From positions 1-51,232 of the forward strand of contig CANQPJ010000013.1 of assembly GCA_947625755.1 (NCBI GenBank): DNA of 51,232 nt, given 5' to 3'. Positions 33,855-43,203 of this stretch are shown here, piece by piece (the stretch's first letter is position 1; each line of letters starts with the position of its first letter). Under the pieces are notes generated by a model that saw only the letters and a list, made by a program, of their open reading frames with translations, made no database searches and was not told the DNA's origin. The stretch is from an uncultured Lachnospiraceae bacterium (GTDB lineage Bacteria > Bacillota > Clostridia > Lachnospirales > Lachnospiraceae). The position numbers were made by a program, and so were the translations under genes.

Positions 33855-33872
33855 TTCAAATACCAATTTGAA
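33855..33872. promoter_or_regulatory. Palindrome at the Fur-family gene 5' end
   Basis: TTCAAAT-ACCA-ATTTGAA, a perfect 7-bp inverted repeat between the promoter and the GTG start. It might be an autoregulatory operator or a leader hairpin. Confidence 0.45.
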
Positions 33873-33896
33873 AACCTTTTTCATTTTCGTCGTTTT

Positions 33897-33925
33897 ATTC
33901 TACTATTATTCCCTTTTATTGTCAA
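33897..33925 (-). promoter_or_regulatory. Promoter of the fur - znuACB operon
   Basis: Minus-strand TTGACA, a 17-bp spacer and TAGAAT. The -35 box lies eight bases from the GAAACGAATCATTC motif (33933-33946). Confidence 0.8.
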
Positions 33926-33932
33926 TAAAAAA

Positions 33933-33946
33933 GAAACGAATCATTC
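33933..33946. promoter_or_regulatory. Copy of the AATNATT-type operator near the fur promoter
   Basis: GAAACGAATCATTC is identical to the first 14 bases of the palindrome upstream of feoB (16623-16636). The second half-site (CCAAC) is poorer. It sits just upstream of the -35 box. Confidence 0.45.
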
Positions 33947-33950
33947 CAAC

Positions 33951-33986
33951 AAAAAACAGGTAAGCATTATTACTGCTTACCTGCCA
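33951..33986 (-). terminator. Terminator of proS
   Basis: CAGGTAAGCA (33957-33966) and TGCTTACCTG (33974-33983) form a perfect 10-bp stem with a 7-nt loop; the minus-strand read continues in TTTTTTG. It lies 20 bp past the proS stop. Confidence 0.88.
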
Positions 33987-34003
33987 AAAATGAAAAGCCA
34001 TTA

Positions 34004-35737
34004 CTAAACCTGACGATAAATGTCATCTGTCAGCTTTTTAATAATCCTCTCGACTTCCTCCACAGCCGAATCCTGCGCTGTCTTCTGCTTATCAATCTGT
34101 TTGTCTCTGGTGGAGATTTCCACTGCATTCTCCTTGAGATTTCTAGGACTCACTACTACCCGTACAGGAACTCCCAGCAAATCTGCATCGGCAAACATGG
34201 CTCCCGGTCTGACGTTTCTATCATCATAGATAACCTCAATTCCTCTATCCTGCAATGTCTGATACAACTGATCCGCATATGCTTTACACTCTGCATCATC
34301 AGAACGCAGACAGCACAGGTGTACCTGCCATGGCGCAATGGTAATCGGCCAGATTGGACCATAATCATCATGTCTTACCTCACAGATGGAAGCAGCCATA
34401 CGTCCTACGCCAATACCATAACATCCCATAATCGGGTACTGCTCTTCCCCATTTTCATCTGTATATTTAAATCCCATGGACTTGGAATATTTTGTTCCCA
34501 GCTGGAAAATATTACCTACTTCAATTCCTCTGGAAACAGTAATTGCATGTTTCCCGCACTCCGGACAGATACCGCCCTCTGTAATCTTTGCAAGATCAAA
34601 ATACTCTGCATCAGGACAATCTCTATCTACATTAAATCCTGTATAATGGGCATCCACCTTATTCGCACCGGTGACCAGATAATCAATATCTTTCAAAGAA
34701 TTGTCGAACAGTACCGTTACCTTTTCGTTAATACCTACCGGTCCGATAAAGCCTGCTGTAAGAATACTGTCATCCTCAATAACACCCGGATGAATCTCAC
34801 AGCCTAATGCATTGGTAAGTTTTGTTTCATTAATATCCAAATCTCCGCGAATAAAGGCAACTACAAAACTGTCATCTTCATTTTTCTGATATACAACAGC
34901 CTTTGCCGTATTTTCTGCCGGAATCTTTAAAAACGCGCATAAGTCTTCAATCGTTCCCGTTCCCGGTGTGGCAACCTCCTTAAGTTCCTCCATCGGAATT
35001 TTATTTTCATTTTCAATAATACTAGGCGCCGCCTCAACATTGGCGCTATATCCACACTCCGGACATACTGCAATCGAATCTTCTCCTGCCGGCGTAAGAA
35101 GCATATATTCATGGGAAATGCTCCCACCCATCATACCGGAATCCGATGCGACAACAGCTACTTCAGGAATACCGCAGCGGGCAAAAATACGATTATATGC
35201 ATCATAGCATTTCTGGTAATACTGCTCCAAATCCTCCTGTGACGTGTGGAAAGAATAGGCATCCTTCATTGTAAACTCACGCACACGAATCAATCCTGCA
35301 CGAGGTCTTGCCTCATCACGGAATTTTGTCTGAATCTGATAAATCATAAACGGATATTTTGCATAGCTGTTAGCATACTCTCTCACAAGCTGGACAGCAG
35401 CCTCCTCATGCGTCATACCGAGTACCATCTTACTGCCTGTTCTGTCCTGAAATCGTAGAAGTTCAGAACCAACACTCTCATATCTTCCGGATTCTGTCCA
35501 AAGACTTCCCGGGAGAGTGACAGGAAACAGCACTTCCTGTCCGTCTATTTTATCCATCTCATCTCGGATAATGTTTTCTATTTTCTGTGAAATCCTTTTC
35601 ATTGGCGGGAACTGGGAGTAAATACCATTTGCCACATTTTTGATATATCCTCCTCTTACCATAAGTGCATGACTGTCAATCAGACAGTTTGCCGGTCTCT
35701 CTTTAAATCTGTCTCCCACTAACTTTGATAATTTCAT
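34004..35737 (-). CDS. proS: Prolyl-tRNA synthetase, bacterial type with editing insertion
   Basis: About 577 residues from the ATG at 35737 (AAGGAG eight bases upstream; 16 upstream residues are not family-like). Bacterial ProRS layout: class II motif 1 in HALMVRGGYIKNVANGIYSQFPP, motif 2 FRDEARPRAGLIRVREFTMKDAY, the YbaK-like INS editing domain at about 220-400 (AFLKIPAENTAKAVVYQ), motif 3 GIGVGRMAASICE, and the C-terminal anticodon domain. It charges tRNA-Pro with proline and edits Ala. Length fits the family (about 570). It has a promoter and a terminator of its own. No T-box was seen in the 90-bp leader. Confidence 0.95.
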   Translation of the reverse strand: MKLSKLVGDRFKERPANCLIDSHALMVRGGYIKNVANGIYSQFPPMKRISQKIENIIRDEMDKIDGQEVLFPVTLPGSLWTESGRYESVGSELLRFQDRTGSKMVLGMTHEEAAVQLVREYANSYAKYPFMIYQIQTKFRDEARPRAGLIRVREFTMKDAYSFHTSQEDLEQYYQKCYDAYNRIFARCGIPEVAVVASDSGMMGGSISHEYMLLTPAGEDSIAVCPECGYSANVEAAPSIIENENKIPMEELKEVATPGTGTIEDLCAFLKIPAENTAKAVVYQKNEDDSFVVAFIRGDLDINETKLTNALGCEIHPGVIEDDSILTAGFIGPVGINEKVTVLFDNSLKDIDYLVTGANKVDAHYTGFNVDRDCPDAEYFDLAKITEGGICPECGKHAITVSRGIEVGNIFQLGTKYSKSMGFKYTDENGEEQYPIMGCYGIGVGRMAASICEVRHDDYGPIWPITIAPWQVHLCCLRSDDAECKAYADQLYQTLQDRGIEVIYDDRNVRPGAMFADADLLGVPVRVVVSPRNLKENAVEISTRDKQIDKQKTAQDSAVEEVERIIKKLTDDIYRQV

Positions 35738-35792
35738 TTTTATTCTCCTTGTACAATAACATTCATTAGTACCTTCCTGCACCAATCAATTC

Positions 35793-35821
35793 ATTTTAAT
35801 ATAATTTCCCCTAAAAATCAA
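35793..35821 (-). promoter_or_regulatory. proS promoter
   Basis: Minus-strand TTGATT, a 17-bp spacer and TAAAAT, 56 bp before the proS start and just after the subtilase stop codon. Confidence 0.65.
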
Positions 35822-35831
35822 CTTTCCCTCA

Positions 35832-37544
35832 TTACGTTCTCGTCAATATAAGAAAACTGTTAAACACATTTAGTTTTCCATATCCCCATTGTCTGCTTGG
35901 ATATGTAATATCCCGGTCGCGGTCTGCTCCACGTATCAAATAACTTTTAATATATGCACCACCCATATACACATCATTTCCCTGAACAAACCCCCACTCT
36001 AACATTTGGGCGCAGCATCCCGCTGTAAGCGCCGCCGCAAAAGAAGTTCCCGTCTTGGTTGTAAATCCACCGGAAAGCTCTGCGCTTCTTCCAATATCCG
36101 GTCCGAAAATACCTACAGCCGGAGCGACAATGTCCGGTTTAATGTAATTATTACTTGTAAATCCACGCCCCGATTTTGGATAAAAAGCCTCGGAACTGCT
36201 GTCATAACCTCCTACTGTCAAAACTCTTTCCGAACTGGAAGGCGTCGTCAATGTGGTGTCCGGATTCGGTTTTAAAAAAAATGTATCACGATTCATAAAC
36301 TGTCGGAGATTGCCCCATATATTAAAGTTTCCATTTAAAATATTGCTTCCATATACCCGGATGGTCCAGATTCCCGGCGATGGATTTGTAAATCGCATAA
36401 AAATCAGTTCTTCACCGTTTCCGGATTCTACCAGACTGTAATCCACATCAATCGTGGTTCCTTCCAGAAGAAAATTGACCCGTTCACTGACGTCCTTTCG
36501 TGCTGGAATCCGTGGAACACTTTCTCCCAATGGAGATACAAAAGAAACCGAAAACAAATCCGGAGGATTGCCCCATAATTCCAGAACAAATCCTGTATCA
36601 TTTTCCCCCACTCTGATTTCCACTTCGTCAGCATAATCATCTTCTGCTTTTCCACTATAATGCAGCCGCTCGTTCCCTTCATTGCCGCTGCACACTACAA
36701 TGCTCTGCCCGATATACTGCGCCAAATCATCCAGATAACGTGGCAATGGCAGTCCTCCGGAGCGGTCTCCGCTTCCACTGCCTAATCCTAAAACAATAAC
36801 AACCGGCATACCGTACTTTATCCTAAGAGTTCTCAGATAACTTGCCGCCAGCATAATATCATTTTCCTGATATATCGGCTCGTCATTGTCTATCAAAAAA
36901 TAATCTTTCAAGTACTGTTTTGCCGGTTTTAATTTTACCATTGCAATATAACTTTCAGGAGCGCTGCCAATAAAATTCTGCTGTTCCATGTATCTTCCGC
37001 ATGCCGCTCCTGCCATAAAAGTTCCATGCCCCAGTTCATCCGTATGAGGCACAATATTGAAAGGATTTTCACTTTGTAATGCCCTGTTAATATCCTCCAT
37101 GGAATATTCTGTACCATAGGCAAATCCCGTCGGCGGAATCCCTTCATTGTTTGTCTGGTCCCAAATATTTATAATTCTTGTCTGTCCTGTAGTATTGTTG
37201 AAAATATCATTTGTATAATCAATTCCGGTATCAATAAATCCGATAATTACGCCCCTGCCTGTCAATTCAAATCCGGTCTGATTTTGTAATCTTATAGAAC
37301 CCGTTGCCGCCACCGCTGTGGTATCCATCAGCCCATACAGTTTGGGAATGGCATTATAGGTATATTTTGCCACTCCAAAACCGGGTAACCTATCCAGCTT
37401 TTCATAAAGACATACAAATCGGTCGCTAATTGTCTGTGGACAATATTCCTTAAATCTTACCATTGCCGCTTCACTGCTGGCGCCATATTCAGCAATAAAG
37501 TCAGCGTACTCCTCCGACATAATAATTTCTCTGCAATCCGGCAT
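35832..37544 (-). CDS. S8 family subtilisin-like serine protease
   Basis: About 570 residues from the ATG at 37544 (TGGAG seven bases upstream; an in-frame ATG seven codons earlier lacks one). Catalytic triad intact: FIDTGIDY (Asp about 104), ELGHGTFMAG (His about 172) and GTSFAAALTAG (Ser about 500). A long insert lies between His and Ser, typical of the clostridial Csp-like subtilases. There is no clear signal peptide, as for the spore-germination Csp proteases. It probably cleaves a cytosolic or coat protein; substrate unknown. It lies 55 bp after the clpX-like gene on the same strand, so co-transcription is likely. Confidence 0.9.
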   Translation of the reverse strand: MPDCREIIMSEEYADFIAEYGASSEAAMVRFKEYCPQTISDRFVCLYEKLDRLPGFGVAKYTYNAIPKLYGLMDTTAVAATGSIRLQNQTGFELTGRGVIIGFIDTGIDYTNDIFNNTTGQTRIINIWDQTNNEGIPPTGFAYGTEYSMEDINRALQSENPFNIVPHTDELGHGTFMAGAACGRYMEQQNFIGSAPESYIAMVKLKPAKQYLKDYFLIDNDEPIYQENDIMLAASYLRTLRIKYGMPVVIVLGLGSGSGDRSGGLPLPRYLDDLAQYIGQSIVVCSGNEGNERLHYSGKAEDDYADEVEIRVGENDTGFVLELWGNPPDLFSVSFVSPLGESVPRIPARKDVSERVNFLLEGTTIDVDYSLVESGNGEELIFMRFTNPSPGIWTIRVYGSNILNGNFNIWGNLRQFMNRDTFFLKPNPDTTLTTPSSSERVLTVGGYDSSSEAFYPKSGRGFTSNNYIKPDIVAPAVGIFGPDIGRSAELSGGFTTKTGTSFAAALTAGCCAQMLEWGFVQGNDVYMGGAYIKSYLIRGADRDRDITYPSRQWGYGKLNVFNSFLILTRT

Positions 37545-37599
37545 ATCATTTCTCCATTCAATCATTGATATACTATATGCCCGCTTTGCATTAGATATG

Positions 37600-39027
37600 T
37601 TATTGTACCGCTTCTATAGCCTCCTGACCACGCATTCCAATAATTGGAGCGCCTTTTCCATTAATATAATCTTCTGTAATGGTAACCGTTCCAATATGCT
37701 CATCTTTTGGAATCTCAAACATAATATCAAGCATAAATTCCTCTATAATAGAACGCAATGCTCTTGCGCCAGTCTTCTTGTCCATGGCTCTCCTTGCTAT
37801 GGTTCTTAATGCTCCTTCTGTAAAATCCAGTTTTACCTCATCCAGTTCCAGAAGTTTTTGATACTGCTTAATAATCGCGTTTTTAGGATCCGTCAATATT
37901 TTGACCATCATATCTTCATTGAGCCCTTCCAAGGTAAACACAATCGGCAGTCTTCCAAGAAATTCAGGTATCATTCCAAATTTCCTTAAATCTTCCCCTG
38001 TCACATGTTTCATAATATTTTTATCATTGTCATACTTATCCGACAAATCACCCAAAAATCCAATGGCTGCCTGCTTGTTTAACCGTTCCTTGATAATGTC
38101 CTCAAGATCCGGAAATGCCCCGCCGCAAATAAATAGAATATTCTTTGTATTCACAGTTGCAAGAGGTACCATAGCATTCTTGCTTGTTGCGCCTACCGGT
38201 ACTTCCACCTCGCTGCCCTCTAATAACTTCAGCATCCCCTGCTGCACCGATTCTCCACTGACATCTCTGCTCCGTACAGAATCTTTCTTTGCAATTTTAT
38301 CTATCTCATCAATAAATACAATGCCTGTCTCTGCACGCTCAACATCATTATCTGCCGCAGCCAGAAGTTTTGAAATAACACTTTCAATGTCATCTCCAAT
38401 ATATCCTGCTTCTGTCAGCGATGTTGCATCTGTAATTGCCAATGGCACATCCAATAATTTTGCCAGCGTTTTAACCAGATATGTTTTTCCACATCCGGTA
38501 GGTCCAATCATTAACATATTGGATTTTTCTATATCAATTTCATCCATGGTATTGGTTACCACTCTTTTATAATGATTATAGACAGCTACAGACATCACTT
38601 TCTTTGCATAATCCTGCCCGATAACATAGTCATCCAGCTTTTCCTTAATAAGGTGCGGAGCAGGAATACTGTTAATATCAATTACCGGTTTATCCTTATC
38701 CTCTTTACTCTTTTTCTTTATTTTCTGTTTATTTGGAATATCCTTTCTAAAATCATCCGGTGTCATCATATGTATTCCCGGCATATCGAGAAGTTTCTTT
38801 AATTCCTCCTCACTGATATTTACATTCATTCCAATATTTTGAAAACTGTTAAAACTCTTTTGCAGACAATCTGCGCACACACAGATTCCACCCGGCATAT
38901 CAATTATTGTGCCGGCTTTGCTTTCCGGTCTCCTGCAAACATAACAGATTTTTTCATACTCATCTTTATTATCTTTATTGTCCTTATCATCTACCGGTTC
39001 ATTATTTAATAAATCTTTATCACTCAT
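37600..39027 (-). CDS. clpX: ClpX-family AAA+ unfoldase with N-terminal zinc finger
   Basis: 475 residues, about 50 longer than standard ClpX. The N-terminal C4 zinc site is present (CYVCRRPESKAG...CVCADC). Walker A GPTGCGKTY (about residue 175), Walker B FIDEID (about 238), the pore loop TEAGYIGDD and the ClpP-docking IGF loop (about 322) are all found. A charged, Asn/Asp-rich tract (DKDNKDNKDEYEK) precedes the zinc finger, and a linker of about 40 residues (KIKKKSKEDKDKPV) follows it. It unfolds proteins for ClpP. The gene is not next to clpP or tig, so this may be a second ClpX copy in the genome. GAGG precedes the ATG. Confidence 0.88.
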   Translation of the reverse strand: MSDKDLLNNEPVDDKDNKDNKDEYEKICYVCRRPESKAGTIIDMPGGICVCADCLQKSFNSFQNIGMNVNISEEELKKLLDMPGIHMMTPDDFRKDIPNKQKIKKKSKEDKDKPVIDINSIPAPHLIKEKLDDYVIGQDYAKKVMSVAVYNHYKRVVTNTMDEIDIEKSNMLMIGPTGCGKTYLVKTLAKLLDVPLAITDATSLTEAGYIGDDIESVISKLLAAADNDVERAETGIVFIDEIDKIAKKDSVRSRDVSGESVQQGMLKLLEGSEVEVPVGATSKNAMVPLATVNTKNILFICGGAFPDLEDIIKERLNKQAAIGFLGDLSDKYDNDKNIMKHVTGEDLRKFGMIPEFLGRLPIVFTLEGLNEDMMVKILTDPKNAIIKQYQKLLELDEVKLDFTEGALRTIARRAMDKKTGARALRSIIEEFMLDIMFEIPKDEHIGTVTITEDYINGKGAPIIGMRGQEAIEAVQ

Positions 39028-39120
39028 ACCTTACCTCTTTACCCACATGTTATTATGCCATACCGTAGTTTATCACATCTTGTCCCAAAATAAAACAACC
39101 AAAATATAACATTCGACATC

Positions 39121-39258
39121 TAATAAGCAATGCATAACAAAAAAATATATGGAAAAATTAAGTTCACTCAATTTTTCCATATATATTTTTTTGTTATATA
39201 GTGCGTTTAGCACGACAAGAAAATTTACGAAGTAAATTTTCTTGTGTATTGCTTATTA
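39121..39258. repeat. Nested inverted repeats around an htrA terminator
   Basis: TAATAAGCAAT (39121-39131) is matched by ATTGCTTATTA (39248-39258). Inside lies an A/T-rich stem, ATATGGAAAAATT and AATTTTTCCATAT, with poly-A on one side and poly-T on the other (about 39140-39193). The inner stem works as a terminator in both directions; the outer repeats make the whole segment 138 bp long, with element-like ends. Confidence 0.7.
39140..39193 (-). terminator. Terminator of htrA
   Basis: Minus-strand stem ATGGAAAAATT/AATTTTTCCAT with a 10-nt loop, then TATATTTTTTTG. Confidence 0.75.
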
Positions 39259-39330
39259 TTTTATATTATATGCTGCGCGTTTAGCACGACAAGAAAATCT
39301 GCGGAGTAAATTTTCTTGTGTTCTTGTGTA
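39202..39330. repeat. Two copies of a 43-bp hairpin repeat, 74 bp apart
   Basis: CGTTTAGCACGACAAGAAAA starts at 39204 and 39278. In copy 1 ACAAGAAAATTTAC and GTAAATTTTCTTGT form a perfect 14-bp stem with GAA loop; copy 2 has CTGC instead of TTAC, so a shorter stem, and ends in a doubled TTCTTGTG. Copy 1 is inside the 138-bp segment. The 39028-39330 gap holds nothing else visible. Confidence 0.8.
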
Positions 39331-40704
39331 TTAGTTTCTCTGCGAATTTGTTCCCTGCAGTTTATCTATGGTACTCTTGTCTGCCAAAGTAACCGTGACA
39401 TCTTTTTCTTTATACTCTCTTCCGTCTGCATATGCGATTGTCACTTTGACCTTTTCGCCCGGCTTATAATATTGGATAACATTTTGCAGCGCTTCCATCG
39501 TTTCTACCTGCTGTCCGTCAAATTTTTTTATAATATCTCCGGACTGTATCCCTGCTTTCGCTGCCGGACCACCCTTTGTAGCTTCAAAAATGTAGATACC
39601 TGTCGGCATTGAATATGCCTGTGAAATATCATCTGTCACATCATATTTGCTTGTTATTCCAAGATAGCCCTGTTCATCTTCATCCATCTTTTCTCTTGTC
39701 TCTTTTGTTTCAAGATTGCTGATAATATTCTTGACAGATGTAATCGGTATTGCAAATCCCATACCTTCTACACTGGCATTTGATGTCGAACCGCTTGAAG
39801 AATATTTGGCAACATTAATTCCTATCACTTCACCTTTGGAGTTTAATAATGCTCCACCACTGTTTCCGCCATTAATTGCAGCATCCGTCTGAAGAAGTTT
39901 CATGGTCTTATCCTCTATTGTTGCCTCTCTGTCTTTTGCGCTGATAACACCGGTTGTCACTGACTGCCCATAACCTAAAGCATTTCCAATCGCAATAACG
40001 CCTTCACCCACGCTGACATTATCAGAATTACCTAATGTAGCTTTCTTAATACTCTTTAAAGTATTTGCCGGTATATCTTTGAGTTTAACCACTACAACAG
40101 CAACATCCGCATTGGGATCGGTTCCTTTAATATAACCGTTCACGGCATTTTTGGAATTCATTCCGTCAAATTGTATTTTGAGGCTGTCTGCACCTTCCAC
40201 AACATGATTATTGGTAACAATCAACAGTTCCGAATCCGTCTGGTCCACAATAATTCCGGAACCTGCGCCTTCCACTTCATAATGCTCATTTCCTCCATTG
40301 CCGCCACCAAAATAGTAGTCAAAAAATGAATCGTAACTGTTGGATTCCATAACTGTTTTGCTGGTAATAGCAACTACTGATGGCATTGTATTCTTTACTA
40401 CGCCTGATACATCCGTTACCACGACACCGCCGGTATTATCCTTTTCCGTAGAACCGGTAGAACCAATATCATCATATTTTTCTACTGCCTGCGTTTCTTT
40501 TGTTGATGGAATTTTGTCAACACTTCCTGTATTTTTCCGTAATATCAAAACAATTCCTGCCACACAGGTCAAAATAACTACAATCGAAATTATCGTAATA
40601 ATTACAGCAATAATTCCTGTATTTTTATTTTTCTTATGCTTCTGATTATCATACTGATTATTATCCTGATTTTGATAATATCCATTAAAATTTTCCCCTG
40701 ACAT
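39331..40704 (-). CDS. htrA: HtrA/DegP-like serine protease with PDZ domain
   Basis: 457 residues. A short Asn/Gln-rich cytosolic tail is followed by one membrane anchor (GIIAVIITIISIVVILTCVAGIVLIL, about residues 30-55), a Thr/Ser-rich linker, the trypsin-like domain and one PDZ domain at the C-terminus (GIQSGDIIKKFDGQQVETMEAL). Catalytic residues: His in VTNNHVVEGAD (about 166), Asp in DPNADVAVV (about 199), Ser in GNSGGALLN (about 280). It degrades misfolded or damaged proteins at the outer face of the membrane. GAAAGGAG precedes the ATG. An A/T-rich terminator follows; no two-component genes are adjacent. Confidence 0.94.
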   Translation of the reverse strand: MSGENFNGYYQNQDNNQYDNQKHKKNKNTGIIAVIITIISIVVILTCVAGIVLILRKNTGSVDKIPSTKETQAVEKYDDIGSTGSTEKDNTGGVVVTDVSGVVKNTMPSVVAITSKTVMESNSYDSFFDYYFGGGNGGNEHYEVEGAGSGIIVDQTDSELLIVTNNHVVEGADSLKIQFDGMNSKNAVNGYIKGTDPNADVAVVVVKLKDIPANTLKSIKKATLGNSDNVSVGEGVIAIGNALGYGQSVTTGVISAKDREATIEDKTMKLLQTDAAINGGNSGGALLNSKGEVIGINVAKYSSSGSTSNASVEGMGFAIPITSVKNIISNLETKETREKMDEDEQGYLGITSKYDVTDDISQAYSMPTGIYIFEATKGGPAAKAGIQSGDIIKKFDGQQVETMEALQNVIQYYKPGEKVKVTIAYADGREYKEKDVTVTLADKSTIDKLQGTNSQRN

Positions 40705-40805
40705 GATTTAGTCTCCTTTCACATATTCTTTTAACTTTTAAAAAAAGTTTAAATTTTTTATGTGATTATTTTGTGTTTTATTTGTTAAAATAAAACGATT
40801 TTTTT

Positions 40806-42131
40806 CTAATAAAAGTCACTTTTTCCCTTATCATCATAATCATAGTTTGTATTTTCTGTAGTTGTTTCTTCCTGTGTTTCATTCTGATTCTTTCCAATCA
40901 CTGTAGGATTATATCCCGCTGAATTGTCGCTAATTCCTGTTTTCGCTGTTATGGCATTGTCCACAGCACTGACATTATCTGTCGGAAGATAATCTTTTTC
41001 TCCATACAGATATTCGTGTAATTTTGTAACGTTGGCGCTCAATCCGTTTGGAATAACGTAACTTACACCATCAAAAGTACCCGTTTGCAGAGAAGAAGGA
41101 AATCCCTCACTGCCGCTTAACTGAAAATCAAATATAATAGGAATCAGATTGATAATCTCATCAAAGGTAAAACTTGTTAATATAATATTTCCTTTTTTAT
41201 TTTTACCATTCAGCACAGTATTGACCATGCCCTGCAGCTCACTGACACTTGCCTGCTTTGCTTTTTCTACCAGTTTCATAATAACAGACCTTTGCCGCGC
41301 TGCCCTTCCAAAGTCATTACTGATTGCGTCTCCTGTTTTTGGATCATAGAATGTTGCTTTTCTGATACGGCAATAAGTCGTTGCCTGAATACCGTTTAAT
41401 TTAATGTTCTTTCCACTGCGTTTTACCGGTGGCGCATACTTTCCTGTGGAACTAATCGTACTTTTTAAATGATGATTTAACTGCTCTAATTCATCCTCTG
41501 TCAGATTGACAGTAATTCCACCTAATTTATTAATAATGTCTGCCACTCCGCCAAAATTAACTGTAACATAATCCTTTAAGTCCAAATCCAGATTCATATT
41601 CAACGTATTGATGGCGCCTTCCGGTCCACCATAGGAATATGCTGAATTAACTTTAAAATACTGCGTTATGTTTCCTTCACTATCAAATATGCCCAGCATC
41701 GTATCTCTATACACAGATACCATTTTCACTTCACCGGTCGTATTATGGATGCTCACAATCAGGATAGAGTCGCTGTTGGAGGTATCCACTTCTCCCTCTC
41801 TGGAATCTACACCAAATAAGACAAAATTTGTATACTCTTCTGCATAATTATATTTCAACCGGTTTGTCTTTAGTTTTTTTGTATCAAACTCGTCGTCAAA
41901 AACACTTTCTGCATATGCCTTGCTGCCAAACCATGATATTATTTTCTGTCCCACTGTATTGCTTGCCATTCCCTTTATCAACTGCGTTTTTACACCCGGA
42001 ACAAATAATACCACAGCTGCCATTATAAGTAATACTCCGAATAAAATTTCTACAACTGTAATCAATTTTTTTAATCTTTTTATGGTTTTTATCTGCTTGT
42101 CAGGCTCCTTTGTTTTCTTATTTGAACTCAC
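40806..42131 (-). CDS. LytR-CpsA-Psr (LCP) family cell-wall ligase
   Basis: 441 residues, starting at GTG (AGGAG eight bases upstream). A cytosolic basic N-terminus and one membrane helix (LITVVEILFGVLLIMAAVVLFV) are followed by the extracellular LCP domain: VDSREG...SDSILIVS, VYRDTML, a mid-domain DYVTVNF, and YCRIRK...DFGRAARQRSVI with the conserved pyrophosphate-binding Arg. LCP proteins transfer teichoic acid or other anionic glycans from lipid carriers to peptidoglycan. The C-terminus is Thr/Glu/Asn-rich. It is the last gene in the cdaA - cdaR - galE direction, 35 bp after galE. Confidence 0.92.
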   Translation of the reverse strand: MSSNKKTKEPDKQIKTIKRLKKLITVVEILFGVLLIMAAVVLFVPGVKTQLIKGMASNTVGQKIISWFGSKAYAESVFDDEFDTKKLKTNRLKYNYAEEYTNFVLFGVDSREGEVDTSNSDSILIVSIHNTTGEVKMVSVYRDTMLGIFDSEGNITQYFKVNSAYSYGGPEGAINTLNMNLDLDLKDYVTVNFGGVADIINKLGGITVNLTEDELEQLNHHLKSTISSTGKYAPPVKRSGKNIKLNGIQATTYCRIRKATFYDPKTGDAISNDFGRAARQRSVIMKLVEKAKQASVSELQGMVNTVLNGKNKKGNIILTSFTFDEIINLIPIIFDFQLSGSEGFPSSLQTGTFDGVSYVIPNGLSANVTKLHEYLYGEKDYLPTDNVSAVDNAITAKTGISDNSAGYNPTVIGKNQNETQEETTTENTNYDYDDKGKSDFY

Positions 42132-42166
42132 GGTTTTCTCCTATCATATGTTTTATACGTTTTAGT

Positions 42167-43183
42167 TTATCTATATCCCTTTGGATTATTCTTTTGCCAG
42201 TTCCAGGAATCTTCACACATTTCTTTGATTCCATATTGTGCAGTCCAGCCCAGTTCTTCTTTTGCCAAAGTGGCGTCTGAATAACATTCCGCAATATCTC
42301 CTGCCCTTCTTTCTGCAATTACATACGGAATATCTTTACCCACTGCTTTACTTACATTATCAATCACTTCTAACACACTATATCCTTTTCCGGTTCCTAA
42401 ATTATAAATCTTAATTCCCGGGGATTCTTCTATCTTCCTGATTGCTTTTACATGTCCCACTGCCAAATCAACCACATGAATATAGTCTCTTACTCCCGTA
42501 CCGTCCGGCGTATCATAATCATTTCCAAATACATTCACATGAGGCAGCTCTCCAATAGCAACCTTCATAACATATGGCATTAAATTATTTGGAATACCAT
42601 TTGGATCTTCTCCTATCATGCCGCTCTTGTGCGCACCGATTGGATTAAAATAACGGAGAAGAATGACATTCCATTCCTCATCTGCCTTTTGAATGTCTGT
42701 CAGAATCTGCTCCAACATTGACTTCGTCCATCCGTAAGGATTGGTACACTGTCCTTTAGGACATTTCTCCGTAATTGGAACAGTTTCAGGATCTCCATAT
42801 ACAGTAGCAGATGAACTAAAGATAATATTTTTCACTCCCTGCTCTCTCATTACCTCACACATATTTAATGTTCCCGAGATATTATTTTGGTAATACTCCA
42901 ATGGTTTTTGCACAGATTCTCCTACAGCTTTTAGACCTGCAAAATGAATCACTCCAAAAATATCATTTTCCTGAAAAATCTTTGTCATGGCATCTTTGTC
43001 AGCAATATCTGCCTCGTAGAATTTTACACTTTTGCCTGTTATTTTTTCTACACGATTTAAAGATTCCCGGGATGAGTTGCAAAGGTTGTCCACCACTACA
43101 ACATCATATCCTGCATCTAACAGTTCTACACAGGTATGACTTCCAATATAACCTGCACCACCTGTCACTAAAATCGTACTCAT
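42167..43183 (-). CDS. galE: UDP-glucose 4-epimerase
   Basis: 338 residues of the extended SDR family. NAD-binding GGAGYIGSH at the N-terminus, [18 protein letters not shown], the catalytic Ser-Tyr-Lys set ([11 protein letters not shown] and YGWTKSMLE), and a C-terminal [12 protein letters not shown] substrate segment identify GalE. It interconverts UDP-glucose and UDP-galactose (possibly also the GlcNAc/GalNAc forms) in the cytosol. Standing between c-di-AMP genes and a wall-polymer ligase, it likely provides UDP-galactose for surface glycans (inference). AGGAGG precedes the ATG. Confidence 0.96.
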   Translation of the reverse strand: MSTILVTGGAGYIGSHTCVELLDAGYDVVVVDNLCNSSRESLNRVEKITGKSVKFYEADIADKDAMTKIFQENDIFGVIHFAGLKAVGESVQKPLEYYQNNISGTLNMCEVMREQGVKNIIFSSSATVYGDPETVPITEKCPKGQCTNPYGWTKSMLEQILTDIQKADEEWNVILLRYFNPIGAHKSGMIGEDPNGIPNNLMPYVMKVAIGELPHVNVFGNDYDTPDGTGVRDYIHVVDLAVGHVKAIRKIEESPGIKIYNLGTGKGYSVLEVIDNVSKAVGKDIPYVIAERRAGDIAECYSDATLAKEELGWTAQYGIKEMCEDSWNWQKNNPKGYR

Positions 43184-43203
43184 AATTTATCCTCCTAAAA
43201 AAA

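Noticed and set aside
40775-40805. A/T hairpin after the LCP gene as its terminator
   Set aside because: The stem GTTTTATTT/AAATAAAAC is all A/T but one pair, and its T run is on the wrong strand for the LCP gene.
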